Below, in pieces: positions 5,176-10,736 of a DNA stretch of 10,736 bases (positions are counted from its first letter, which is position 1; each line of letters starts with the position of its first letter). Source of the stretch: Bacillota bacterium (GTDB lineage: Bacteria; Bacillota; Clostridia; UBA1381); contig JAJPXA010000046.1 of assembly GCA_021205715.1 (NCBI GenBank), positions 1 to 10,736 on the forward strand, given 5' to 3'. The position numbers and the translations under genes are program-made. The notes under the pieces are model-generated. The model was not told the DNA's origin. It did not search any database and worked only from the letters and a program-made list of their open reading frames with translations.

Positions 5176-8100
5176 ATGAGTAAATTACATATGGGGATAG
5201 ACGTCGGCTCCACCACCGTTAAGGTCGTGGTTCTCGACGGCGGTAATAACATACTTTTCAGCGAATACCGCAGACATTTTTCCGACATAAAGCAAACCGT
5301 CGAGGGACTCTTTGACGAGGTAAAGGAAAAATTCGGCGGCGAGCCGTTCACCGTGGTGATAACCGGCTCGGGCGGTCTGCTTCTTTCAAAAATGCTCTCG
5401 CTGCCGTTTGTGCAGGAGGTAATAGCGAACAAAGAGGCGATAAAGACATTTTTGCCGGACACGGACGTGGTAATCGAGCTTGGCGGCGAGGACGCGAAAA
5501 TCCTCTATCTTACCGACGGCCTTGAGCAGCGTATGAACGGCACCTGCGCCGGCGGCACAGGCTCGTTTATCGACCAGATGGCGATACTTTTAAAAACCGA
5601 CGCGGACGGTCTTAACGCGCTCGCGGAAAAGCATAAGACGATTTACCCGATCGCGGCGCGCTGCGGCGTGTTCGCCAAATCGGACGTTCAGCCGCTCTTA
5701 AACGAGGGCGCGGCGCGCGAGGACGTTGCGGCGTCGATTTTGCAGGCGGTTGTAACACAGACAATATCCGGTCTTGCCCAAGGCAGACCGATAAAGGGAA
5801 ACATCGTATTTTTGGGCGGGCCTCTGCATTTCCTGCCGCAGTTAAGACGGCAGTTTGAGGACACGTTAAAGGACAAGGCAAAATCCTTTACCATTCCCGA
5901 CAACGCGCAGCTGTTCGTCGCAATCGGCGCGGCGCTTATGCACGAGGACGCAGAAATGACGGCGGGCGAGCTTTTAACGACGCTTAAAACCTCGACGGAG
6001 TCAACCGAGGAGGTCACCCGTATGCGCAAGCTGTTTTTGGACGATGCGGAGCGCCGCGAGTTTGACGAGCGCCACGCGAAAACAACGGCGAAGCGCGCGG
6101 ATATAAAATCGGCGAAAGGCCCCGTTTTCCTGGGACTTGACGTCGGCTCGACCACGATTAAATGCGTGCTTATCAACCAAAAGGCGGAAATTATATACGA
6201 CTACTACGGCAAAAACGAGGGCAGTCCGATAACCTGCGGCATTGAAATTTTGCGCGATTTATACAGTCGGCTCCCAAAGGACGCGTTTATCGCGAACGCC
6301 TGCACGACAGGCTACGGCGAGCTGCTTTTAAAGACCGCTTTTCGAATAAAGGAGGGCGAGATTGAAACCATCGCCCACTACAAGGGCGCGAACCACTTTT
6401 CGCCCGGCGTCGATTTCATCATAGACATCGGCGGTCAGGATATGAAGTGTATGAAGATAAAGGACGGCGTAATCGACAGCATTATGCTTAATGAGGCTTG
6501 TTCGTCGGGCTGCGGCTCGTTCATACAAACCTTTGCCGAATCGCTCGGGCTTGACACGATAAGCTTCGCCCAAGAGGCGCTCAAGGCGGACAGTCCCGTC
6601 GATCTCGGAACGCGCTGCACCGTGTTTATGAACTCGCGCGTCAAGCAGGCGCAGAAGGAGGGTGCGACCGTCGGCGATATAAGCGCGGGACTCTCGTACT
6701 CGGTAGTGCGCAACGCGCTCTACAAGGTTATAAAGCTGCGCGACCCCGACCTTATGGGCGACAACATAGTCGTTCAGGGCGGCACGTTCAAAAACGACGC
6801 GATACTGCGCTGCTTTGAACTGTTGACCGGCAAAAACGTCATACGCCCCGATATAGCGGGCATTATGGGCGCGTTCGGCTCGGCTATCATAGCGATGGAG
6901 CGCTGGGACGGCGGCGAGTGCGATATACTCACGGAGGAGGAGCTTGACGAGTTCAGCTTTGAAACCTCGCTTACGCGCTGTCAAAAATGCAATAACCACT
7001 GTCAGCTTACAATAACCGAATTTTCGGACGGCGGCCACTTCGTTTCCGGCAACCGATGCGAGCGGGGCGCGGGCATAGAGAAAAAGAAAAACAATTTGCC
7101 GAACCTCTACGACTACAAATACAAGCGCGTATTCGCGTACAAGTCAATTCCCGAAAAGGACGCGAAGCACGGCGTTTTGGGGCTTCCGCGCGTGCTTAAT
7201 ATGTACGAGAACTACCCGCTTTGGCACACGTTCTTTACCGAGCTTGGCTTCAGCGTGAAGCTCTCGGCAAGAAGCTCCCACGCGCTCTACGAAAAGGGCA
7301 TCGAATCAATCCCGAGCGAAAGCGCGTGCTATCCGGCGAAGCTCGTTCACGGTCATATACAGGATTTGCTCGACAAGGGTGTTGACACGATATTCTACCC
7401 GTGCATCCCGTATGAGCAGATAGAGTATTCCGACGCGGGCAACCACTTCAACTGTCCTATGGTCACCTCGTATCCCGAGGTAATCTATAACAATATGGAC
7501 ACCCTGCGCGACTCGAACACAAAATATCTCTATCCGTTTATAAACCTCGCCGACAAGCCGTCGTTCAAGCGGCAGATGGCAAAGACTCTCGCGGATTTCG
7601 GCATTACGAAAGCCGAAATAGACAGGGCGGCGGAAAAAGCGTTTGACGAGGTCGCGGCATTTAAAAACGACATACGCAAAAAGGGCGAGGAAACGATAGC
7701 GTGGCTCGCCGACAACAACAAGCGCGGCATAGTTTTGGCGGGCAGACCGTACCATATCGACCCGGAAATAAATCACGGCATACCCGATATGATAAACTCG
7801 CTCGGCTTCGCGGTTTTAACCGAGGACAGCGTCGCGCATTTGGGACATTTGGAGCGCGACATACGCGTTGTCGACCAGTGGGCGTACCACACGAGATTGT
7901 ACGAGTCGGCGGCGCAGGTAATAAAGAACAACGCGCTCGAGCTAATTCAGCTTAACTCGTTCGGCTGCGGACTTGACGCGGTAACAACCGACCAGGTTCA
8001 GGAAATTTTGCAGTCGCACGGCAAGATTTACACGACCTTAAAAATTGACGAGGTTTCGAACCTCGGCACGGCGAGAATACGCGTGCGTTCCCTGCGCGCG

Positions 8101-9486
8101 GCGGTGCAGGAGCGCGCCGAAAGCAGCTACGAGCCGCACAAAATCGAGGACTACACGATAAACAAGGTCAAATTCACGAAAGAGGACAGAGCAAAGCACA
8201 CAATAATCTGTCCGCAGATGAGTCCGACGCATTTCGGAATGTTCGAGGCTGTGTTCCGCGCGAACGGCTACAATATGCTCGTTCTGGAGCACGCAACGCC
8301 CGAGGACGTCGAGGCGGGATTAAAGAGTGTCAACAACGACGCGTGCTACCCGTCGATTATGGTAACGGGTCAGCTCGTAAACGCGTTCATTTCCGGCAAA
8401 TGCGACCCGGACAACACATCGGTCATAATAACGCAGACCGGCGGCGGATGCCGCGCGACGAATTACATAGCGTTCATTAGAAAGGCGCTCAAGGAGGCGG
8501 GCTATCCGCAGGTTCCGGTAATTTCGCTGAACATAGTAGGCTTGGAGGATAACCCCGGCTTTAAAATCACACTCCCGATTGTGGACGGAATGTTAAAGGC
8601 GGCGCTTTGTGGCGACCTGCTTATGGCGGTCACAATGCGCACGCGTCCGTATGAGATAAACAAGGGCGAAACGGACGCGCTTGAGGCAAAATGGCAGAAG
8701 CGGCTCTATAACGACCTTTTGCATAAAAACAAAAAGAATCTCAAGCTCAAAAAGGTAATAGACGAGATACTCGACGATTTCGACAAAATACCGCTTGACG
8801 AAACGGTTAAAAAACCGCGCGTAGGCGTTGTCGGCGAAATACTTGTGAAATTCCATCCCGACGCGAACAACAATATAGTCCGCGTTATCGAGGACGAGGG
8901 CGGCGAGGCTGTAATGCCGCCGCTTACGGACTTTATGCTCTATTGCCTCTACAACGTCAATTTCAAGCACGAAAATCTCGGCACGAAAGCGTCAAGCGCG
9001 GCATTATGCAATCTCGCGATAAACGCGATAGAGGCGTTCCGCGGGCATATGACAAAGAAAATGCTGTCTATGCCGAAATTCCACGACCGCGCGCCGTCAA
9101 AAATCAAGAACATAGCCGAGGGCGCGAAGAGCGTTTTGCAGCTCGGGCACTGCACCGGCGAGGGATGGTTCCTCACGGGCGAAATGGTCGAGCTTATCGA
9201 AACCGGCACGCCGAACATCGTATGTATACAGCCGTTCGCGTGTCTGCCGAACCACGTAACCGGCAAGGGTATGATAAAGGAGCTGCGCCGCCAATTCCCG
9301 CAGTCAAATGTAGTCGCTGTCGATTACGACCCCGGCGCATCCGAGGTCAACCAGCTTAACCGTATCAAGCTGATGATGGCGGTAGCGTTCGAGAATTTAA
9401 GAAAGAATGAGCAATACGACAGCGTAACGCCCGAAACGGCAAAAAGCAAATCAAAAAAACAACCGGCAAAGCAGCCGGCAAAATAA
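5176..9486 (+). CDS. Fused 2-hydroxyacyl-CoA dehydratase activase/dehydratase-type iron-sulphur protein
   Basis: Giant (1436 aa) cytosolic protein of the HgdC/BadFG-type activase superfamily (COG1924 twice, then COG3580/DUF2229, then COG3581). Relatives couple ATP hydrolysis to low-potential electron transfer. Module 1 (about 5-258): IDVGSTT at 8-14, ELGGED at 101-106, cluster cysteines C124 (NGTCAGGTG) and C163 (ARCGVF). A charged linker spans about 270-315. Module 2 (about 317-576): LDVGSTT at 321-327, DIGGQD at 417-422, C442 (NEACSSGCG) and C481 (GTRCTVF). A C-X2-C-X3-C-X18-C motif follows at 602-628. The COG3580-like part (about 665-980) has C718 (ACYP), C743, C760 and C931 (FGCGLD). The COG3581-like part (about 1005-1410) has C1057 (ACYP), C1092, C1326 and CLPNHVTGKG. 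The tail is Lys-rich with QPAK twice. It is a single-gene unit with its own promoter and terminator. The substrate is unknown, and no CoA-transferase or ETF gene is adjacent. Confidence 0.9.
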   Translation: MSKLHMGIDVGSTTVKVVVLDGGNNILFSEYRRHFSDIKQTVEGLFDEVKEKFGGEPFTVVITGSGGLLLSKMLSLPFVQEVIANKEAIKTFLPDTDVVIELGGEDAKILYLTDGLEQRMNGTCAGGTGSFIDQMAILLKTDADGLNALAEKHKTIYPIAARCGVFAKSDVQPLLNEGAAREDVAASILQAVVTQTISGLAQGRPIKGNIVFLGGPLHFLPQLRRQFEDTLKDKAKSFTIPDNAQLFVAIGAALMHEDAEMTAGELLTTLKTSTESTEEVTRMRKLFLDDAERREFDERHAKTTAKRADIKSAKGPVFLGLDVGSTTIKCVLINQKAEIIYDYYGKNEGSPITCGIEILRDLYSRLPKDAFIANACTTGYGELLLKTAFRIKEGEIETIAHYKGANHFSPGVDFIIDIGGQDMKCMKIKDGVIDSIMLNEACSSGCGSFIQTFAESLGLDTISFAQEALKADSPVDLGTRCTVFMNSRVKQAQKEGATVGDISAGLSYSVVRNALYKVIKLRDPDLMGDNIVVQGGTFKNDAILRCFELLTGKNVIRPDIAGIMGAFGSAIIAMERWDGGECDILTEEELDEFSFETSLTRCQKCNNHCQLTITEFSDGGHFVSGNRCERGAGIEKKKNNLPNLYDYKYKRVFAYKSIPEKDAKHGVLGLPRVLNMYENYPLWHTFFTELGFSVKLSARSSHALYEKGIESIPSESACYPAKLVHGHIQDLLDKGVDTIFYPCIPYEQIEYSDAGNHFNCPMVTSYPEVIYNNMDTLRDSNTKYLYPFINLADKPSFKRQMAKTLADFGITKAEIDRAAEKAFDEVAAFKNDIRKKGEETIAWLADNNKRGIVLAGRPYHIDPEINHGIPDMINSLGFAVLTEDSVAHLGHLERDIRVVDQWAYHTRLYESAAQVIKNNALELIQLNSFGCGLDAVTTDQVQEILQSHGKIYTTLKIDEVSNLGTARIRVRSLRAAVQERAESSYEPHKIEDYTINKVKFTKEDRAKHTIICPQMSPTHFGMFEAVFRANGYNMLVLEHATPEDVEAGLKSVNNDACYPSIMVTGQLVNAFISGKCDPDNTSVIITQTGGGCRATNYIAFIRKALKEAGYPQVPVISLNIVGLEDNPGFKITLPIVDGMLKAALCGDLLMAVTMRTRPYEINKGETDALEAKWQKRLYNDLLHKNKKNLKLKKVIDEILDDFDKIPLDETVKKPRVGVVGEILVKFHPDANNNIVRVIEDEGGEAVMPPLTDFMLYCLYNVNFKHENLGTKASSAALCNLAINAIEAFRGHMTKKMLSMPKFHDRAPSKIKNIAEGAKSVLQLGHCTGEGWFLTGEMVELIETGTPNIVCIQPFACLPNHVTGKGMIKELRRQFPQSNVVAVDYDPGASEVNQLNRIKLMMAVAFENLRKNEQYDSVTPETAKSKSKKQPAKQPAK

Positions 9487-9492
9487 AACGAC

Positions 9493-9530
9493 AAATAAAA
9501 AAGCATACCGCGCGGTATGCTTTTTTATTT
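9493..9530. terminator. 38-bp perfect palindrome, bidirectional terminator
   Basis: Bases 9493-9511 (AAAT, A6, GCATACCGC) are exactly complementary to 9512-9530 (GCGGTATGC, T6, ATTT). The GC-containing core is flanked by A and T runs, so it acts as an intrinsic terminator for the activase gene on the plus strand and for the DUF218 gene on the minus strand. It begins 6 bp after the activase stop and overlaps two bases of the DUF218 stop codon (9529-9531). Confidence 0.92.
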
Positions 9531-10272
9531 ATTCTCCAAAGTGCATCGGCAGATAATATCCCACCATTTTAACAAGCGCAAGCGACTCTCTTATATAATC
9601 GACCGGTATCGAGTATAAGTACTCGTCCGCCGAGCAGGTCGACGCGTCTATGCCGCATATGCCGGCATAGAAGTTCGCGCGGAACATATGAAATCTGTTT
9701 GTTATAACCGCGACTTCCTTGTCTTGCAGCGCGTACAGCTCATCGGAGAGCTTAAAGTTTTCATACGTGCTGCCCGAGCTTGCCTCAACCCATATCCTAT
9801 CGGCGGAAACGCCTTTTTCAACCAGATAATTGTACATGACCGTCGCCTCGGGAACATTCTCGTCCTTTCCCTGACCGCCCGATACTATTATAACAGCGCC
9901 GGGGTTCGCCTCCGCGTATTCAACCGCCTTTTCCAAGCGCTTCGCAAGAACCCTTGTAGGCTGCGAATTGCGAATACCGCACCCCAAAACGACCGCGTAT
10001 TCCTCCTCATAATCGCAGGTGTTGAAGCTTCCGAACGCCGCCAAAAAGCACGAGGCGGCAATCAAATACAAAAGAAATATCTTAAACACAGCCTTTAAAA
10101 ACCGTATTATGCCGTGCTTTTCCCTAAGCGCTTTATAATTCGCGCCCCAAAGTATCAAAAGCACACCCAAAACAAGCGTTATAAGCGCTCCAAGCTCAAT
10201 TCCCGACGTAATCACAACCGCGAGCGCGTCGGCGGTCAATATTATACCGAATATAAGTAAAACAATTCCCAT
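9529..10272 (-). CDS. Membrane-anchored DUF218 (YdcF/SanA/ElyC-like) protein
   Basis: A 247-residue protein with three hydrophobic segments at about 2-22, 26-43 and 62-82, followed by a DUF218 domain at about 92-240. Domain hallmarks: AVVLGCGI (93-100), a following RVLAKRLEKAVEYA helix (107-120), VIIVSGGQG (127-135), PEATVM (141-146), ASSGSTYEN (164-172) and VITNRFHMFRA (189-199). Some family members affect envelope integrity (E. coli SanA, ElyC), but the general biochemical role is not established. By the inside-positive rule NYKALREKHGIIRFLK (45-60) would be cytoplasmic, which would put the DUF218 domain outside after a third membrane pass. The stop codon of yjbQ abuts its ATG (TAAATG). AGGA lies only 3 nt upstream, so translation is probably coupled to yjbQ. 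No downstream ATG gives a better start. Confidence 0.87.
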   Translation of the reverse strand: MGIVLLIFGIILTADALAVVITSGIELGALITLVLGVLLILWGANYKALREKHGIIRFLKAVFKIFLLYLIAASCFLAAFGSFNTCDYEEEYAVVLGCGIRNSQPTRVLAKRLEKAVEYAEANPGAVIIVSGGQGKDENVPEATVMYNYLVEKGVSADRIWVEASSGSTYENFKLSDELYALQDKEVAVITNRFHMFRANFYAGICGIDASTCSADEYLYSIPVDYIRESLALVKMVGYYLPMHFGE

Positions 10273-10665
10273 TTATCCTACAACCTTTACGTAAAATTTT
10301 CTGTTTCTCGGCCCGTCAAACTCGCAGAAATATATCCCCTGCCATACTCCCAAGAGAAGCCTTTTATTTTCCACTATCACGGTTTTCGAGCATCCGACGC
10401 AGCTTGATTTCAAATGCGCGTTTGAATTGCCCTCGCCGTGAAGAAACTCGCCGCGGTTCGGGAACGCTTTGTCAAGACCGATAAGCATATCATGCACAAC
10501 ATCCGGATCGGCATTCTCGTTTATCGTTATTCCCGCCGTCGTATGCGGACAGTATATAATGCAAAACCCGCTTTCAATCCCGCTTTTGTCCACAGCGCCG
10601 CGCACCGCGTCGGTAACGTCGTACATATTCTCGCGGCTCGTGGATAGGTTAAATTCATAAATCAT
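10273..10665 (-). CDS. yjbQ: YjbQ/UPF0047 family protein
   Basis: A small (130 aa) cytosolic protein of the widespread YjbQ family, often annotated 'secondary thiamine-phosphate synthase enzyme'. That name rests on weak activity of E. coli YjbQ, and the physiological role is uncertain. The sequence covers the complete family fold with its three signatures: CPHTTAGITINENADPDV (39-56), FLHGEGNSNAHLKSS (74-88) and LGVWQGIYFCEFDGPR (105-120), which carry the conserved His, Asp/Glu and Gly residues of the putative active site. Normal family length is about 130-140. GGAGG lies 5 nt before the ATG at 10665, a strong start. The gene is upstream of and abuts the DUF218 gene, forming a two-gene unit. 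No thiamine gene or TPP riboswitch is visible nearby. Confidence 0.94.
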   Translation of the reverse strand: MIYEFNLSTSRENMYDVTDAVRGAVDKSGIESGFCIIYCPHTTAGITINENADPDVVHDMLIGLDKAFPNRGEFLHGEGNSNAHLKSSCVGCSKTVIVENKRLLLGVWQGIYFCEFDGPRNRKFYVKVVG

Positions 10666-10670
10666 AGCGC

Positions 10671-10675
10671 CCTCC
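10671..10675 (-). promoter_or_regulatory. Ribosome binding site of yjbQ
   Basis: Minus strand GGAGG, 5 nt before the ATG at 10665. Confidence 0.8.
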
Positions 10676-10691
10676 GTTTTTGACCTTTATC

Positions 10692-10732
10692 AATATTTTA
10701 AACCGTTTTAATACAACAATATCTAAAATATT
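10692..10732. repeat. AT-only inverted repeat upstream of yjbQ
   Basis: AATATTTTA (10692-10700) and TAAAATATT (10724-10732) are perfect 9-bp inverted arms, 23 bp apart, in the 71-bp AT-rich stretch before yjbQ at the window edge. The centres are 32 bp apart, about three helical turns. Because the arms are A/T only this may be chance. No convincing promoter hexamer pair was found here. Confidence 0.3.
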
Positions 10733-10736
10733 ACAT

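Noticed and set aside
6328..7038. 236-codon minus-strand open frame inside the activase gene
   Set aside because: Antisense shadow of the conserved second ATPase module; no ribosome site or family motif.
9453..9459. A AAA AAA slippery heptamer near the activase end, possible -1 frameshift
   Set aside because: It sits in a non-conserved lysine-rich tail, lacks a clear stimulatory structure at the right distance, and the alternative frame would encode nothing recognisable through the terminator.

Overview
The window looks like a chromosomal segment of an anaerobic, Clostridia-like Firmicute. This is an inference from several signs: GGGAG/GGAGG-type ribosome binding sites, a Firmicute-style ProRS with paired CxxC motifs, and a very large ATP-dependent 2-hydroxyacyl-CoA dehydratase activase-type protein, a family typical of strict anaerobes. 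The species cannot be named from the sequence. No rRNA, tRNA, CRISPR array, IS element, phage gene or integration site is visible, and coding density is high.

Layout from left to right. (1) Bases 2-1159 (+) hold the 3' part of a UDP-glucose 6-dehydrogenase gene (ugd); its first ten or so codons lie outside the window. It ends in a bidirectional hairpin terminator shared with the convergent next gene. (2) Bases 1195-4882 (-) hold a compact operon transcribed argC, argB, proS, with a 29-nt gap at each junction. A good sigma-A-type promoter precedes argC, and its predicted transcript starts almost directly with a small stem-loop. (3) Bases 4883-5175 are a 293-bp divergent control region with one strong promoter facing each way and two inverted repeats on the right-hand side. 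(4) Bases 5176-9486 (+) hold a single gene for a 1436-residue protein. It has two tandem HgdC-like ASKHA ATPase modules, a four-cysteine linker, and two HgdB-like modules (COG3580/DUF2229 type, then COG3581 type). It ends in a 38-bp perfect palindrome that can terminate both strands. (5) Bases 9529-10665 (-) hold a two-gene unit, yjbQ followed by a membrane-anchored DUF218 (YdcF/SanA/ElyC-like) gene, with stop and start codons abutting.

Functionally, argC and argB encode consecutive steps of ornithine/arginine synthesis (ArgB makes N-acetylglutamyl phosphate, ArgC reduces it). The ArgB sequence carries an N-terminal extension typical of arginine-inhibited kinases. proS supplies prolyl-tRNA from the same transcript. 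ugd makes UDP-glucuronate for surface polysaccharide. yjbQ and the DUF218 gene form an accessory pair of poorly defined role.

The most interesting item is the giant activase-dehydratase fusion. Within one chain it carries what is elsewhere a homodimeric ATP-driven electron donor (two pairs of cluster cysteines, each 39 residues apart as in HgdC) and what looks like a two-subunit low-potential iron-sulphur acceptor. No substrate-specific gene lies beside it, so its substrate is open. The architecture is known in anaerobe genomes and is not new as a family, but as far as I know its reaction is not established.
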